DNA from: Aromatoleum toluvorans
GTDB lineage: Bacteria > Pseudomonadota > Gammaproteobacteria > Burkholderiales > Rhodocyclaceae
DNA length: 64,000 bases
NCBI RefSeq assembly: GCF_012910905.1
Contig: NZ_WTVN01000007.1
Coordinates: 62,001 to 126,000 of the forward strand
Direction: 5' to 3'
In this document: positions 36,733-48,365 of the stretch, piece by piece
Position numbering within the stretch: the stretch's first letter is position 1
Layout: every line of letters begins with the position of its first letter
Position numbers and translations under genes: made by a program
The notes under the pieces: generated by a model
The model's database searches: none
What the model saw: the letters and a program-made list of their open reading frames with translations, nothing else
What the model was told of the DNA's origin: nothing

Positions 36733-37069
36733 AGCGAACTCCGGAGCATGCTCTCTGCAAGAATTTTAGCAGCAAGTGATACTGCATCACGCACCCGCCC
36801 AAAAGGGGCAAACATTTCCTGCCTCCGCCGCGCGAATCGTTGCGCGACACCCAACGACAGCCCAAACCCTTTGCCGGCGCGACTTTCAGCCGCACAGACC
36901 AGCCAAAAGCGCTACTAGATGTAGTGATATTCGCACGCTTGACATACTGTTTAAATTTTTAACTACTTGTTTTTATGTGCTTTTATTTTTTTGCAAAATC
37001 AGACTCCACAGGCTATTCTTCACGCCGAAACACACACCAATCGAACGGACTCACACACTGAAAAAGACC
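36733..37069. promoter_or_regulatory. hoxF-nrdJ divergent region with NrdR-like box
   Basis: 337 bases without a gene. ACTAGATGTAGT (36914-36925) matches ten of twelve bases of the NrdR box core and lies 13 bases before a perfect TTGACA (36939-36944), a likely nrdJ -35 box; the -10 box is unclear in the following AT-rich run. A second NrdR box at the usual spacing is not convincing. No cobalamin riboswitch elements were recognised. No hydrogenase-specific promoter could be assigned. Confidence 0.4.
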
Positions 37070-39937
37070 ATGAGCACGACGATCAATCCGCAGGCAAAAG
37101 GCAAGGCCGACGCTTCGACCCTCGCACCCCAGGAAATCTCGGGCGAGGTTCTCATCGAAAAATACGCGAAGGACGACGAGCAGACCGTCGCCGAAGTGCG
37201 CACGCGCGTCGCACGCGCACTCGCGGCGGTCGAAGCCGAAGACAAGCGCGCCCATTGGGAAGCGAAATTCCTCGAAGCGCAGGAAAAAGGCTTCGTGCCC
37301 GCAGGCCGCATCAACAGCGCGGCCGGCACCAAGCTGCAGGCGACGCTGATCAACTGCTTCGTCCAGCCCGTCGGCGACTCCGTCTCCGAAGCCGTGGACG
37401 GCCGTCCCGGCATCTACACCGCCCTCGCCCAGGCCGCCGAAACGATGCGCCGCGGCGGCGGCGTCGGCTACGACTTCTCGAGCATCCGTCCGAAGGGCGC
37501 CCTCGTCAAAGGCACCCTCTCCAACGCCTCCGGCCCCGTGTCCTACATGCGCGTCTTCGATCGCTCGTGCGAGACCGTCGAATCCGCCGGCGCACGTCGC
37601 GGAGCCCAGATGGGGGTGCTGCGCTGCGATCACCCTGACATCGAGGAGTTCATCCACGCCAAGGACCACGGCGACCTGACGAACTTCAACATCTCCGTAG
37701 GCGTCACGGACGCCTTCATGAAGGCCGTCGACACCGACACCGATGTCGAGCTCGCGCACAAGGCCGAGCCGATCGACGACCTCAAGGCGGCGGGGGCCTA
37801 CCAGCGCGACGACGGCCTGTGGGTGTACCACAAGCTGCGCGCCCGCGAACTGTGGGACCAGATCATGCGCTCGACGTACGACCACGCCGAGCCCGGTATC
37901 CTGTTCCTCGACCGCATGAACCAGGACAACAACCTGTACTACTGCGAGACCATCGAGGCGACCAACCCCTGCGCCGAGCAACCGCTCCCCCCGTACGGCT
38001 GCTGCGACCTCGGCTCGATCAACCTCACGCCCTTCGTGAAGAATCCCTTCACCGAAAAGGCCGACTTCGACTACGCCGCCTTCGGCAAGGTCGTTGATGT
38101 TGCGATCCGCATGCTCGACAACGTGCTCGACGTCACGCACTGGCCGCTCGAACAGCAGGAAAACGAAGCACAATCGAAGCGCCGCGTCGGCCTCGGCTTC
38201 ACCGGCCTCGGCGACGCCCTGATCATGCTCGGCCAGCGCTACGACGGCCCCGAAGCCCGCGCCGTCGCGGCCAAGATCTCCGAGTACATGCGCGACCGCG
38301 CCTACCTCGCGTCCGTCGAACTCGCCAAGGAGCGCGGCGCCTTCCCGCTCTTCAACGCCGACCTCTACCTGTCCGGCGGCAATTTCGCCTCGCGCCTCCC
38401 CAACGAGGTCAAGGACAAGATCCGCAAGCACGGCCTGCGCAACTCGCACCTGCTGTCGATCGCCCCGACCGGCACGATCTCGCTCGCCTTCGCGGACAAC
38501 GCCTCGAACGGCATCGAGCCGCCCTTCTCGTACACCTACACCCGGCGCAAGCGCATGGCCGACGGCACGTACAAGGAGTACGCCGTCGAGGATTACGCAT
38601 GGCGTCTGTACAAGCACCTCGGCGGCAACATGGACAGCCTGCCGTCCTATTTCGTCACCGCCCTCGAGATCTCGGCACAGGCCCACAAGGACATGGTCGC
38701 CGCGGTCGCGCCCTTCATCGACACCTCGATCTCGAAGACGGTGAACGTCCCCGAGGACTACCCCTACACGGAGTTCGAGGATCTCTACCTCTCCGCGTGG
38801 AAAGCCGGCCTGAAGGGCCTCGCCACCTACCGCCCCAACTCGGTGCTCGGTTCCGTGCTCTCCGTCGCGCCCTCCACGGAGCAGAAACAGCCGCAGGACG
38901 TCGAGCTCTCCGGCCCGAACAAGCGCCTGTCGATCAAGAGCCTCCCCGCCCCGGTCCTGTCCAGCCTGCGCTGGCCCGGTCGCCCCGAGCTTCCGGACGG
39001 GAACATGGCCTGGACCTACATGCTCGGGACCCCGACCGGCGACTTCGCGCTCTTCGTCGGCCAGGTCGGCAACAACGGCGGCACCTTCCCGTTCGAAGTC
39101 TGGGTCAACGGCGCGGACCAGCCGCGCGGCCTCGGCGCCGTTGCAAAAACACTGTCGATGGACATGCGCGCCAACGACCGCGGCTGGCTCAAGCTCAAGC
39201 TCGAGACCCTCGCCCGCACGATCGGCGAAAAATCCTTCGAAATGCCCTTCCCGCCGCACGGCGAGAAGACCATGTTCCCCGGCGTCGTCTCGGCCTTTGC
39301 CCAGGTGGTGCGCTACCGTTGCGAAAAACTCGGTGCCCTCGAGGTGAGTGACGCGCCGACGCCGGTGCTCGATACGCTCTTCAGCCTGCAGGAACCCAAG
39401 ACCGGCACCGACGGCACGCTGTCCTGGACGGTGGATATCACCAACCCGGCCACCGGCGAAGACTTCGTCCTCGGCCTGAAGGAAATCACCCTCCCCGACG
39501 GCGTCACGCGTCCGTACTCGGTATGGCTGTCCGGCAACTATCCGCGCGCCCTCGACGGCCTGACCCGCATCCTGTCGCTCGACATGCGCGTCATGGATCC
39601 GGCCTGGATCGGCATGAAGCTGCGCAAGCTGCTGAACTACCCGGAGCCGCTCGGCGACTTCATGGCCTTCGTCCCCGGAACCAAACGCCAGCAGAACTAC
39701 CCGAGCACCGTCGCATACATGGCCCAGCTCATCATCCACCGCTATGCGATGCTCGGCGTGCTCGACGAACATGGTTACCCGGTTCGGGAGATGGGCATCC
39801 TCGAAGCGCCGCGCGAAGACAGTGACCCCAAGGTCATGCAGGGCGGACTGTGCAGCGAATGCGGCAACCACTCCGTCATCCGCAAGGACGGCTGCGACTT
39901 CTGCACCGCATGCGGAGCCGTCGGCACCTGCGGGTGA
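37070..39937 (+). CDS. nrdJ: Adenosylcobalamin-dependent ribonucleotide reductase (class II)
   Basis: 955 residues. Reduces ribonucleotides to deoxyribonucleotides without O2, using coenzyme B12. The catalytic core spans about 30-610: [31 protein letters not shown] (active-site Cys and Glu), and [10 protein letters not shown]. The C-terminal 350 residues hold two related repeats (about 640-800 and 800-910: [11 protein letters not shown]...[16 protein letters not shown] / FVLGLKEI...[16 protein letters not shown]) and end in a zinc-ribbon-like CSECG...CDFCTACG with terminal Cys. ATG 37070 gives the family N-terminus. It allows DNA synthesis in both oxic and anoxic growth. Confidence 0.92.
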   Translation: MSTTINPQAKGKADASTLAPQEISGEVLIEKYAKDDEQTVAEVRTRVARALAAVEAEDKRAHWEAKFLEAQEKGFVPAGRINSAAGTKLQATLINCFVQPVGDSVSEAVDGRPGIYTALAQAAETMRRGGGVGYDFSSIRPKGALVKGTLSNASGPVSYMRVFDRSCETVESAGARRGAQMGVLRCDHPDIEEFIHAKDHGDLTNFNISVGVTDAFMKAVDTDTDVELAHKAEPIDDLKAAGAYQRDDGLWVYHKLRARELWDQIMRSTYDHAEPGILFLDRMNQDNNLYYCETIEATNPCAEQPLPPYGCCDLGSINLTPFVKNPFTEKADFDYAAFGKVVDVAIRMLDNVLDVTHWPLEQQENEAQSKRRVGLGFTGLGDALIMLGQRYDGPEARAVAAKISEYMRDRAYLASVELAKERGAFPLFNADLYLSGGNFASRLPNEVKDKIRKHGLRNSHLLSIAPTGTISLAFADNASNGIEPPFSYTYTRRKRMADGTYKEYAVEDYAWRLYKHLGGNMDSLPSYFVTALEISAQAHKDMVAAVAPFIDTSISKTVNVPEDYPYTEFEDLYLSAWKAGLKGLATYRPNSVLGSVLSVAPSTEQKQPQDVELSGPNKRLSIKSLPAPVLSSLRWPGRPELPDGNMAWTYMLGTPTGDFALFVGQVGNNGGTFPFEVWVNGADQPRGLGAVAKTLSMDMRANDRGWLKLKLETLARTIGEKSFEMPFPPHGEKTMFPGVVSAFAQVVRYRCEKLGALEVSDAPTPVLDTLFSLQEPKTGTDGTLSWTVDITNPATGEDFVLGLKEITLPDGVTRPYSVWLSGNYPRALDGLTRILSLDMRVMDPAWIGMKLRKLLNYPEPLGDFMAFVPGTKRQQNYPSTVAYMAQLIIHRYAMLGVLDEHGYPVREMGILEAPREDSDPKVMQGGLCSECGNHSVIRKDGCDFCTACGAVGTCG

Positions 39938-39947
39938 TCGACCTGAA

Positions 39948-39965
39948 GGCGCCCCGCGGGGCGCC
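39948..39965. repeat. 18-base perfect palindrome after nrdJ
   Basis: GGCGCCCCGCGGGGCGCC lies 11 bases past the nrdJ stop and directly before the terminator hairpin. It could form a tight stem that protects the mRNA end, or be an accessory of the terminator. Confidence 0.6.
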
Positions 39966-39970
39966 CCAAT

Positions 39971-40000
39971 AAAAAACGCGAACCACGGTTCGCGTTTTTT
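39971..40000. terminator. Bidirectional factor-independent terminator
   Basis: AAAAAACGCGAACC pairs perfectly with GGTTCGCGTTTTTT (14 base pairs, two-base loop), with T runs on both strands. It serves nrdJ on the + strand and the NUDIX/nuo transcript on the minus strand. Confidence 0.88.
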
Positions 40001-40103
40001 ATTGCCTCCCTCACCGACGCTCACGCCACGGCTTCAGCGTCCGCCCTGACCCGAAGTACAAGACCGAGCAGCACAACGGTACCTTTCTAGGGCCTTCGTA
40101 GCG

Positions 40104-40691
40104 TCAGTCCTGTGACTTGGCGCCGATCGACAATCCGAGCGCCGGGAGCGCCCTGAACAACGCGGCGATCGTCTTGCCATCGGTGATCGCGCCTTCGGCA
40201 ACCGCCCGAATCACCTCATCCACCGGAAAACTCAGGATCTCGAGAAATTCCCCATCGTCGAGCGCATCGCCGACGTGGGTCAGCTCACGTGCCAGATAGA
40301 TCTCGATGCGCTCGTCCGAGTACCCGATACACGGATGCATCACACCCAGATATTCCCATTGCCCGGCGATGTAGCCCGTTTCCTCACGCAGCTCGCGCTG
40401 GGCACAGTCGAGAAGATCTTCGCCGGAATCGATCTTCCCCGCAGGAAGTTCCAGGAAGGCGCGACGAAGGGGGTAGCGAAACTGCCGTTCGAACAGCAAC
40501 TGCCCATCGGGAAGAACGGGCACGACGACAACGGCACCGGGGTGCGTGATGTATTCCCGGACCGACTCGCCGCCATCAGGAAGCGAAACCCGGTCCCGAC
40601 GGACCTTCAGCAGGACACCGTCGTAGACCGGGTTGGACTCGAGCTGGATCTCTTCGAGAGGATCCCGCTCAGAGGGATGCGAGGAGCGCAT
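40104..40691 (-). CDS. NUDIX hydrolase, ADP-ribose pyrophosphatase-like
   Basis: 195 residues. Nudix box [23 protein letters not shown] fits Gx5Ex7REUxEExGU. The N-terminal layout ([19 protein letters not shown], then [11 protein letters not shown]) and the [18 protein letters not shown] lead-in are like NudF/ADP-ribose pyrophosphatases. The first 23 bases overlap the 3' end of nuoN, so it is translated from the nuo mRNA. It may turn over ADP-ribose derived from NAD, but that link to complex I is an inference. Confidence 0.85.
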   Translation of the reverse strand: MRSSHPSERDPLEEIQLESNPVYDGVLLKVRRDRVSLPDGGESVREYITHPGAVVVVPVLPDGQLLFERQFRYPLRRAFLELPAGKIDSGEDLLDCAQRELREETGYIAGQWEYLGVMHPCIGYSDERIEIYLARELTHVGDALDDGEFLEILSFPVDEVIRAVAEGAITDGKTIAALFRALPALGLSIGAKSQD

Positions 40692-42237
40692 AGGCGCAGA
40701 GGGACATCAGGCCTTGCGGCAGGAGACCGAGCACCGCGATTGCCAGACCGTTGGCCGACAGCAGGAACCGCACCTCACCCTGCGCGCGGATCGGAGCCGT
40801 ATCGGTCGGCTCGTCGAAGTACATGACCTTGACGACGCGCAGATAATAGAACGCGCCAATCACGGACATCAACACCGCGACCACTGCCAGCCAGACGTAT
40901 CCCGCAGCGACCACGGCCTGCAGGACCGACAGCTTGGCGAAGAAGCCGATGAAGAACGGAATGCCCGCCATCGAGAACATCACGATCATCATCAGCGCGG
41001 CGAACCACGAGTTGCGCTTGTTCAGGCCCTTGAAGTCGTCGATGGTCTCGGCCTCGAAACCGGCGCGCGACAACAGGATGACCATTCCGAACGAGGCGAG
41101 GCTCATGATCACGTAGGAAACCGCGTAGAACATTGCGGAGCTGTAGGCGTTGAGCGCGAAATTGCGATCGCCGTCGACCACGCCGGCGAGAAGGCCCAGC
41201 AGCACGAATCCCATGTGCGAGATGCCGGAGTAAGCCAGCATGCGCTTGATGTTCGACTGGGCGATCGCCGCCAGGTTGCCAAGCACGATCGAAAGAACGG
41301 CCAGGAACATCAGCATCGACTGCCACTGATCGGCGAGCTCGAACAAACCGTAAACCAGCAGGCGCATGGCCATCGCGAACGCCGCCAGTTTCGGCGCCGA
41401 GGAGATCATCAGCGTGACGGCGGTCGGTGCGCCCTGATACACATCGGGAACCCACATGTGGAACGGGACGACGCCCAGCTTGAAGGCAACACCGGCAACA
41501 ACGAACACCAGACCGAACACGAGGACCGTCTTGTTCGCGGCCTGATGGTAGATCGACTGCGCAATGCCGGAGAGCTCGAGGCTGCCCGTGGCACCGTAGA
41601 TCATCGACATGCCGTAGAGCAGCAGACCCGAGGCCAGCGCACCAAGCACGAAGTACTTCATCGCAGCTTCGGTCGAACGCGAGGACTCGCGATCGAAGGC
41701 GACCATCCCGTAGAGGGACAGCGACATCATCTCGAGCCCCATGTACAACGACAGCATGTGATTCGCGCTGATCATCACCATCATGCCGAGGCTCATCAGC
41801 AACGACAGCAGATAGTATTCGGGGCGATCGACCTTGCGGTCAGCAAGGTAGCCCCGGCCGTAAAGCAGCGCGACCGAGACTGCCAGCAGCGAAAACACCT
41901 TGAGCAGCCCGCCCAGCATGTCGCCGATGAACATCCCGCTGAAGGTGGCAACCACCTCGTTCGCCGCGTAACCCTCGGCGAGGCCCATCACGATCTCGGC
42001 GAGCCGCACGCCGAACAGCGGCACTTCGGAAATCACCGCCGCGACAGCCGCAAGCAGGTTGGGGCTCACAAGCACGCAGACGAGCGCTGCAAACACCAGG
42101 GTGAGCTGTGTAAGCCCGTACGCGAGATCACTGGCAACCCGGCGTGCAAACGTGGATGCCAACATGATCACCAGTGCCATCACAGCCACGAGAATCTCGG
42201 CTGCGGCGGGGTAGAAGTCGGGAACGACGAAATTCAT
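40669..42237 (-). CDS. nuoN: NADH-quinone oxidoreductase subunit N
   Basis: 522 residues with about 14 membrane helices, antiporter-like proton-pumping subunit of complex I. Conserved features: an [11 protein letters not shown] glutamate helix and [21 protein letters not shown] with the Lys/His channel residues. It is the last nuo gene, with 37 bases to nuoM. Confidence 0.93.
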   Translation of the reverse strand: MNFVVPDFYPAAAEILVAVMALVIMLASTFARRVASDLAYGLTQLTLVFAALVCVLVSPNLLAAVAAVISEVPLFGVRLAEIVMGLAEGYAANEVVATFSGMFIGDMLGGLLKVFSLLAVSVALLYGRGYLADRKVDRPEYYLLSLLMSLGMMVMISANHMLSLYMGLEMMSLSLYGMVAFDRESSRSTEAAMKYFVLGALASGLLLYGMSMIYGATGSLELSGIAQSIYHQAANKTVLVFGLVFVVAGVAFKLGVVPFHMWVPDVYQGAPTAVTLMISSAPKLAAFAMAMRLLVYGLFELADQWQSMLMFLAVLSIVLGNLAAIAQSNIKRMLAYSGISHMGFVLLGLLAGVVDGDRNFALNAYSSAMFYAVSYVIMSLASFGMVILLSRAGFEAETIDDFKGLNKRNSWFAALMMIVMFSMAGIPFFIGFFAKLSVLQAVVAAGYVWLAVVAVLMSVIGAFYYLRVVKVMYFDEPTDTAPIRAQGEVRFLLSANGLAIAVLGLLPQGLMSLCAYALLASL

Positions 42238-42274
42238 CTTCTGACCAGTCCGAAAAAGTGTCTCGCCCGCTCGA

Positions 42275-43756
42275 TCAGAGCTTGCTCACGGCGACATGCC
42301 GCAGGAGTTCATTAACCGAAGCGTGCATCACTTCCGTGAATGGGAAGGGATACAGGCCCATCGCCAGCACGCTGAGCGCAAGGATGCCGAGGAAGGCAAA
42401 CTCGCGTGCGCCGATGTCCTCAAGCTCGGCGACATGGCTGTTGCCCACGACGCCGAAAACAACGCGCTTGTACATCCAGAGGGTGTACGCCGCGCCCAGG
42501 ATCAGTGTGATTGCGGCCCCGAACCCGACCCAGAAGTTGAATTTCACGGCGCCGAGAATGACCATGAACTCGCCGATGAAACCGCTGGTTCCGGGCAGAC
42601 CGGCGTTGGCCATGGCGAAAAGCATGAAGAACGCCGCGAACTTCGGCATCGTCTTCACCACACCGCCGTAATCCGCGATGTTCCGCGTGTGCATGCGGTC
42701 GTACAGAACGCCGATGCAAAGGAACATCGCGCCCGAGACGAAGCCGTGCGAGATCATCTGCACCAGCGCGCCTTCAAGACCGATGGCGTTGAACATGAAG
42801 AACCCGAGGGTCACAAAACCCATGTGCGAGATCGACGAATAGGCAACCAGCTTCTTCATGTCGGTCTGAACGAGCGCCACGAAACCGATATAGATCACGG
42901 CGATCAGCGACAGCGCGATCATCATCGGCGCCATGGCCTGAGAAGCATCGGGCACGATCGGCAGCGAGAACCGCAGGAAGCCGTACGCCCCCAGCTTCAG
43001 TGCAATTGCCGCCAGCACCACCGAGCCGCCGGTCGGCGCCTCGACGTGCGCGTCAGGCAGCCAGGTATGCACCGGCCACATCGGAACCTTGACTGCGAAG
43101 GCGATCAGGAACGCCCAGAACACCAGCGTCTGCGCCGGCATCGCCAGCGGCAGCTTGTGCCAGTCGAGAATGCTGAAGCTTCCACCCGCCTCCATGAACA
43201 GGTAAAGCAGCGCGATCAGCATCAGCAGCGAACCGAGCAGGGTGTAGAGGAAGAACTTGATCGCGGCATACACCCGGTTCGCGCCGCCCCAGATGCCGAT
43301 GACGAGGTACAGGGGAATCAGCGAGGCTTCGAAGAAGACGTAGAACAGGATGCCGTCCAGCGCCGAGAAGATCCCGTTCATCAGGCCCGACATGATCAGG
43401 AATGCCGCCATGTACTGCGCGACCTTCTCCTGGATCACCTGCCATCCCGCGATCACGACCATGATCGTGATGAACGCGTTCAGCAGGACGAACAACACCG
43501 AAATACCGTCCACCCCGAGGTGGTAGTTGATGTTGAAGCGCGGAATCCAGGGCAGGAATTCGGCGAACTGCATCGCGCTGGTGCTCGTGTCGAACTGCGT
43601 GAACAGCGGGATCGTCACGGCGAATCCGGCCAGCGCAACCAGCAGGGAAAGAGACCGCGCCAGCGGCGCATTGCGGTCCGAACCGGTTGCTAGCACGAGC
43701 AACCCACCCAGGATCGGTATCCAGATCGCAAGGCTGAGGAATGGCATACCCGTCAT
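42275..43756 (-). CDS. nuoM: NADH-quinone oxidoreductase subunit M
   Basis: 493 residues, antiporter-like membrane subunit. [18 protein letters not shown] holds the key glutamate, [22 protein letters not shown] the channel lysine/histidine region. SD GAAAG before ATG 43756. About 14 helices; one of the three proton channels of complex I. Confidence 0.93.
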   Translation of the reverse strand: MTGMPFLSLAIWIPILGGLLVLATGSDRNAPLARSLSLLVALAGFAVTIPLFTQFDTSTSAMQFAEFLPWIPRFNINYHLGVDGISVLFVLLNAFITIMVVIAGWQVIQEKVAQYMAAFLIMSGLMNGIFSALDGILFYVFFEASLIPLYLVIGIWGGANRVYAAIKFFLYTLLGSLLMLIALLYLFMEAGGSFSILDWHKLPLAMPAQTLVFWAFLIAFAVKVPMWPVHTWLPDAHVEAPTGGSVVLAAIALKLGAYGFLRFSLPIVPDASQAMAPMMIALSLIAVIYIGFVALVQTDMKKLVAYSSISHMGFVTLGFFMFNAIGLEGALVQMISHGFVSGAMFLCIGVLYDRMHTRNIADYGGVVKTMPKFAAFFMLFAMANAGLPGTSGFIGEFMVILGAVKFNFWVGFGAAITLILGAAYTLWMYKRVVFGVVGNSHVAELEDIGAREFAFLGILALSVLAMGLYPFPFTEVMHASVNELLRHVAVSKL

Positions 43757-43825
43757 CGTTACTTTCCGTTCAGTGCGCCGACATCCGACGCGCGTTTATC
43801 GTTATTCACAGACCTACCCGCCGGA

Positions 43826-45847
43826 TCAAACCAGGTTGAACCAGAAGGTCAGCAGGATGAAGACCCCGATGATCATTGCAAAGGCGTACTGATACAGATG
43901 GCCGGTCTGGAACAGGCGGCTGATCTGCGCAACCCAACCCACCAGTCTTGCCGTTCCGTTGACCGCGATGCCATCGATGATCGCCTGGTCGCCAGCCTTC
44001 CAGAGGCCCTTGCCGATCAATCGCGAACCCCCTGCAAAGACGATCTCGTTGAAGCGGTCGAAGAAATACTTGTTCTCGAGCAACGCATGCACGGGGCGGA
44101 AGGTCCGCTGGATCGCGGCCGGGATGTCCGGACGCACCAGGTAGAAGAACCATGCCAGGAAGACGCCGCCCATCGCCAGCCAGAACGGCGCAGTCTGCAG
44201 ACCGTGGAGCGCCATCGCGACCGGACCGTGGAAGTGCTCGGCGAGCTCGGAGAGTCCCACGTGATTGCTGCCCACATGGATCACGCCCTTGAACCACTCG
44301 CCAAAGAGCATCGGCTCGATGGTGAAGAATCCGATCACCACCGACGGGATTGCGAGAAGCACCAGCGGCAGCGTCACCACCCACGGCGACTCGTGCGGCT
44401 TCTGTCCAGGAGCGAGGCCGTGATGGTGATCTGCCGACACCTCTTCGTCGTCGTGGTCACCCTCGTGGTCATGATGACCGTGGTTGTGGCCGAAGCGCTC
44501 CTTGCCGTGGAACACGAGGAAATACATGCGGAAGGAGTAGAACGCCGTCACGAAGACGCCGGCCAGCACGCAGAACAGGGCGTAGCCCGCGCCCGGGATG
44601 TGCGACGCATGCACGGCCTCGATGATCGAGTCCTTGGAGTAGAAACCCGCGAAGAACGGGAAGCCGATCAGCGCCAGCGAACCCAGGAGCGAGGTAATCC
44701 ACGTGATCGGCATGTACTTCCACAGGCCGCCCATGTTGCGCATGTCCTGATCGTGGTGCATGCCGATGATCACGGAGCCAGCGCCCAGGAACAGAAGCGC
44801 CTTGAAGAACGCGTGCGTCATCAGGTGGAACACGGCCGCGGAATAGGCCGAGACACCAAGCGCCACGGTCATGTAGCCCAGCTGCGACAGCGTCGAATAC
44901 GCGACCACGCGCTTGACGTCATTCTGGACGATGCCGAGGAAACCCATGAAGAGGGCGGTTGTAGCGCCAATCACCAGCACGAACGACAACGCAACGTCCG
45001 AGAGCTCGAACAGCGGCGACATGCGCGCGACCATGAAGATACCGGCCGTAACCATCGTCGCGGCGTGAATCAGTGCCGAGATCGGGGTCGGGCCTTCCAT
45101 CGAATCAGGCAGCCAGACATGCAGGGGAACCTGAGCCGACTTGCCCATCGCGCCGATGAAGAGGCAGATACAGATCGCGGTGATGAGCGGCCAACCGGTA
45201 ACAGCCATGTTCTGCGAGGCCAGTTCGCTACCCTTCGCGAAGACTTCGGCGTAGTTGAGGCTGCCCGCGTAAGCTGCGATCAGGCCGATGCCGAGCAGGA
45301 AGCCGAAATCGCCGACACGGTTGACCAGGAACGCCTTGAGGTTCGCGTAAATCGCCGTCGGCCGCTCGTACCAGAAGCCGATCAGCAGATAGGAGACCAG
45401 ACCCACAGCTTCCCAGCCGAAGAAGAGCTGGAGGAAGTTGTTGGACATCACCAGCATCAGCATCGAGAACGTGAACAGCGAGATGTAGCTGAAGAAGCGC
45501 TGGTAGCCCGGATCGTCGTGCATGTAGCCGATGGTGTAGATATGCACCATGAGCGACACGAAGGTCACCACGAGCATCATCATCACCGTGAGCGGATCGA
45601 TCAGGAAACCGACCTCCAAAGTGAGACCACCGCTCTTCATCCACGTATATACGGTGCCATTGAAGGTATGGCCGGCCTGAACGTCCTGAAAGATCACCAC
45701 CGACGCCGCGAGCGCAATCGCCACACCGAGGATGGTCACGATATGCGCACCGGCACGTCCGATCGTCTTGCCGAACAGACCCGCCAGAATCGCCCCTGCC
45801 AGAGGCGCGAGCGGTACCAGGAGATAGAGCTTTTGCATGTCCGTCAT
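43826..45847 (-). CDS. nuoL: NADH-quinone oxidoreductase subunit L
   Basis: 673 residues, the largest antiporter-like subunit with a C-terminal lateral helix. GWEAVGLVSYLLIGFWYERP and VPLHVWLPDSMEGPTPISALIHAATMV are the conserved channel segments. A His-rich loop (HNHGHHDHEGDHDDEE...DHHHG) near residue 470 is unusual in sequence and probably a variable linker. SD AAGGAAG. Confidence 0.93.
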   Translation of the reverse strand: MTDMQKLYLLVPLAPLAGAILAGLFGKTIGRAGAHIVTILGVAIALAASVVIFQDVQAGHTFNGTVYTWMKSGGLTLEVGFLIDPLTVMMMLVVTFVSLMVHIYTIGYMHDDPGYQRFFSYISLFTFSMLMLVMSNNFLQLFFGWEAVGLVSYLLIGFWYERPTAIYANLKAFLVNRVGDFGFLLGIGLIAAYAGSLNYAEVFAKGSELASQNMAVTGWPLITAICICLFIGAMGKSAQVPLHVWLPDSMEGPTPISALIHAATMVTAGIFMVARMSPLFELSDVALSFVLVIGATTALFMGFLGIVQNDVKRVVAYSTLSQLGYMTVALGVSAYSAAVFHLMTHAFFKALLFLGAGSVIIGMHHDQDMRNMGGLWKYMPITWITSLLGSLALIGFPFFAGFYSKDSIIEAVHASHIPGAGYALFCVLAGVFVTAFYSFRMYFLVFHGKERFGHNHGHHDHEGDHDDEEVSADHHHGLAPGQKPHESPWVVTLPLVLLAIPSVVIGFFTIEPMLFGEWFKGVIHVGSNHVGLSELAEHFHGPVAMALHGLQTAPFWLAMGGVFLAWFFYLVRPDIPAAIQRTFRPVHALLENKYFFDRFNEIVFAGGSRLIGKGLWKAGDQAIIDGIAVNGTARLVGWVAQISRLFQTGHLYQYAFAMIIGVFILLTFWFNLV

Positions 45848-45859
45848 CGAGCCGCTTCC

Positions 45860-46165
45860 TTAACCCTTGAGGCTATCCAGATCATCAACGTGGATCGTCC
45901 GCAGGTTGCGGAACAGCACGACCAGAATCGCGAGGCCGATCGCAGACTCGGCCGCTGCCACGGTGAGGATGAAGAAAACAAAAATCTGTCCGGCCAGATC
46001 GCCCAGATAGTGCGAGAAGGCGACGAAGTTCAGGTTGACCGCGAGCAGCATCAGCTCGATCGCCATCAGCAGCACGATCAGGTTCTTCCGGTTCAGGAAG
46101 ATCCCGACCACGCTGATGGCGAACAGGATCGCGCCCAGAATGAGATAGTGGGAAAGCGAAAGCAT
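45860..46165 (-). CDS. nuoK: NADH-quinone oxidoreductase subunit K
   Basis: 101 residues with three helices. The two membrane glutamates of the E-channel are visible ([13 protein letters not shown] and [11 protein letters not shown]). Small membrane subunit of complex I next to NuoJ and NuoA. Confidence 0.93.
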   Translation of the reverse strand: MLSLSHYLILGAILFAISVVGIFLNRKNLIVLLMAIELMLLAVNLNFVAFSHYLGDLAGQIFVFFILTVAAAESAIGLAILVVLFRNLRTIHVDDLDSLKG

Positions 46166-46186
46166 CTATAACCCCTTGGGCAATTC

Positions 46187-46789
46187 TTATTCTTTCTCGG
46201 CGGGCATCGAAACGAGCTCGACGCGGTCGCCACGCTTGACGGTTACCTGCTCCGACGGATTGACGTGGCGCACGCCCTTGCGCTTGCGCAGCGTCAGCGA
46301 AACGGCGACGACCATGGCCACCAGCAGCAGCAGCGATGCGAGCTCGAACGGATAGACGTAATCCGTGTACAAGAGGCGTCCCAGCTCGCGAGTATTGCTG
46401 TAGCCGGCCTGCGCCGCGGGCGGCGTTGGCATCGCCTCGAGCCCGAAGTAACGACCGCCCAGGACGAGAGCCATTTCGACGACAAGCAGTATGCCGATCA
46501 GCGCACCGACGGGGAGATAGCTCCAGAAACCCTCCCGCAGCCGGTCGAGATTGATGTCCAGCATCATCACGACGAACAGGAACAGCACCATGACTGCCCC
46601 CACGTAAACCATGACGAGCACGATCGCGAGAAACTCGGCAGCGAGCAGGAGCCAGATGCCTCCCGCAGTGACGAACGAAAGCACCAGGAACAACGCGGCA
46701 TGCACCGGGTTCCTCGCGGTGATCACCCGCAGCGCGGCGAACACCATGATCGCCGACAGGATGTAGAAAACGAGGGTCTTGAAATCCAT
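46187..46789 (-). CDS. nuoJ: NADH-quinone oxidoreductase subunit J
   Basis: 200 residues, five helices, with the conserved ARNPVHAALFLVLSFVTAGGIWLLLAAEFLAIVLVMVYVGAVMVLFLFVVMML segment. Hydrophilic C-terminal tail. It forms part of the quinone-site coupling channel. The gap to nuoI is 30 bases. Confidence 0.92.
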   Translation of the reverse strand: MDFKTLVFYILSAIMVFAALRVITARNPVHAALFLVLSFVTAGGIWLLLAAEFLAIVLVMVYVGAVMVLFLFVVMMLDINLDRLREGFWSYLPVGALIGILLVVEMALVLGGRYFGLEAMPTPPAAQAGYSNTRELGRLLYTDYVYPFELASLLLLVAMVVAVSLTLRKRKGVRHVNPSEQVTVKRGDRVELVSMPAEKE

Positions 46790-46819
46790 GTCCTTTGCGG
46801 CGCCCGCAGGCGCCCTCCC

Positions 46820-47305
46820 TTAGCGGTACTTCGAGTCGGCTTCCCGGTCAGCGGCAATCTGGGCTTCGTAACGGTCGCCAACCGCGAGCAGCATCTGCTT
46901 CGTGTAGTACAGGTCGCCGCGCTGTTCGCCGTGGTACTCCAGAACACGCGTTTCGACGATGGCATCGACGGGACAGGCCTCCTCGCAGAAGCCGCAGAAG
47001 ATGCACTTCGTCAGATCGATGTCGTAACGGGTCGTACGACGCGATCCGTCGTCGCGCTGATCCGACTCGATGGTGATCGCCATGGCGGGGCAAATCGCTT
47101 CGCACAGCTTGCACGCGATGCAGCGCTCCTCACCATTCGGGTAGCGACGCAGCGCATGCAGGCCGCGAAAACGCGGGCTCTGCGGAGTCTTCTCCTCAGG
47201 AAACTGCACGGTGATCTTGCGCGCAAACAGGTGACGCCCCGTCAGCGCCAAGCCCTTGATCAGTTCCTTGAGGAACAGGCTACCGATGTAATCCTTGGCA
47301 CCCAT
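46820..47305 (-). CDS. nuoI: NADH-quinone oxidoreductase subunit I
   Basis: 161 residues. Two 4Fe-4S ferredoxin motifs: [16 protein letters not shown] and [16 protein letters not shown] (clusters N6a and N6b). Peripheral-arm subunit that passes electrons to NuoB. It follows nuoH by ten bases. Confidence 0.94.
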   Translation of the reverse strand: MGAKDYIGSLFLKELIKGLALTGRHLFARKITVQFPEEKTPQSPRFRGLHALRRYPNGEERCIACKLCEAICPAMAITIESDQRDDGSRRTTRYDIDLTKCIFCGFCEEACPVDAIVETRVLEYHGEQRGDLYYTKQMLLAVGDRYEAQIAADREADSKYR

Positions 47306-47315
47306 CTTCAGCCTC

Positions 47316-48365
47316 TCACTTCCAGATAGACAGCGGCGACATCATCCACACCGCCACCACGATCACCCATACGAGGGTGATGGGAATAAACACCTTCCAG
47401 CCGAGCCGCATGATGTGGTCGTAGCGGAAGCGCGGGAACGTAGCACGCGCCCACAGGAAGACAAACAGGAAGAACGCCGTCTTCAGTGCGAGCCAATGGA
47501 ACCCGTCAGGAATCGCAGCGACCGGGGACAGCCAGCCGCCGAGGAACAGCACGGACGTCATCACCGACACGAGGAACATGTTCGCGTATTCGGCGAGGAA
47601 GAACAGCGCGAACGCCATGCCCGAATACTCAACCATGTGCCCCGCGACCACTTCCGATTCGCCTTCGACGACGTCGAACGGCGCACGGTTGGTCTCCGCG
47701 ATCCCCGAGATCAGGAACACAATGAACATCGGCAGCAGCGGCAGCCAGTTCCACGACAGGAAGGACAAGCCCATGTCGTGGAATCGACCCTGCCCCTGCG
47801 AGTGCACGATGTCGCTCAGGTTCAGGCTGGACGAGATCAGCAGCACGCAGATCAGGGCGAAGCCCATGGCGACCTCGTACGACACCATCTGCGCCGCGGC
47901 ACGCATCGATCCCAGGAACGGGTACTTGGAGTTCGAAGCCCAACCGGCGATGATGACCCCGTACACTTCCATCGAAGTGATTGCGAGGAGCAGCAGCAGG
48001 CCCGCATTCACGTTCGCGAGCACCATGCCATCGTCGAACGGCACGACCGACCAAGCGGCCAGGGACGGAGCTATCGCGAGAATGGGCCCGAGGATGAACA
48101 GCCCCTTGCTTGCACCCGACGGAACGATGATTTCCTTGAAAAGGAGTTTCATACCGTCGGCGATCGGCTGCAGCAGGCCTTTCGGACCCACGCGATTGGG
48201 GCCGATACGCACCTGCATGTAACCGATGACCTTGCGTTCCGCGAGCGTCAGATATGCCACACCCAACATGAGCGGAGCAATGATCGCGACGATCTTTGCA
48301 AGCGTCCAGACGGCGGGCCACGCAGGCCCGAAAAACTGCGATACGGGTTCCAGCAATGCTTCCAT
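47316..48365 (-). CDS. nuoH: NADH-quinone oxidoreductase subunit H
   Basis: 349 residues, eight helices, holding most of the quinone chamber. Conserved: [37 protein letters not shown] and the glutamate-rich loop [20 protein letters not shown] 48365 overlaps the nuoG stop. Confidence 0.93.
   Translation of the reverse strand: MEALLEPVSQFFGPAWPAVWTLAKIVAIIAPLMLGVAYLTLAERKVIGYMQVRIGPNRVGPKGLLQPIADGMKLLFKEIIVPSGASKGLFILGPILAIAPSLAAWSVVPFDDGMVLANVNAGLLLLLAITSMEVYGVIIAGWASNSKYPFLGSMRAAAQMVSYEVAMGFALICVLLISSSLNLSDIVHSQGQGRFHDMGLSFLSWNWLPLLPMFIVFLISGIAETNRAPFDVVEGESEVVAGHMVEYSGMAFALFFLAEYANMFLVSVMTSVLFLGGWLSPVAAIPDGFHWLALKTAFFLFVFLWARATFPRFRYDHIMRLGWKVFIPITLVWVIVVAVWMMSPLSIWK

Noticed and set aside
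36733-37069. Cobalamin riboswitch ahead of nrdJ
   Set aside because: No B12-box-like GCCACTG or the expected paired elements were seen.
37013-40024. Minus-strand open frame of about 1000 codons opposite nrdJ
   Set aside because: Antisense shadow of nrdJ; it even runs through the terminator hairpin.
44432-44520. His-rich loop in nuoL as a separate metal-binding gene or frameshift
   Set aside because: The nuoL frame is continuous and helices on both sides match the family; it is an internal variable loop.
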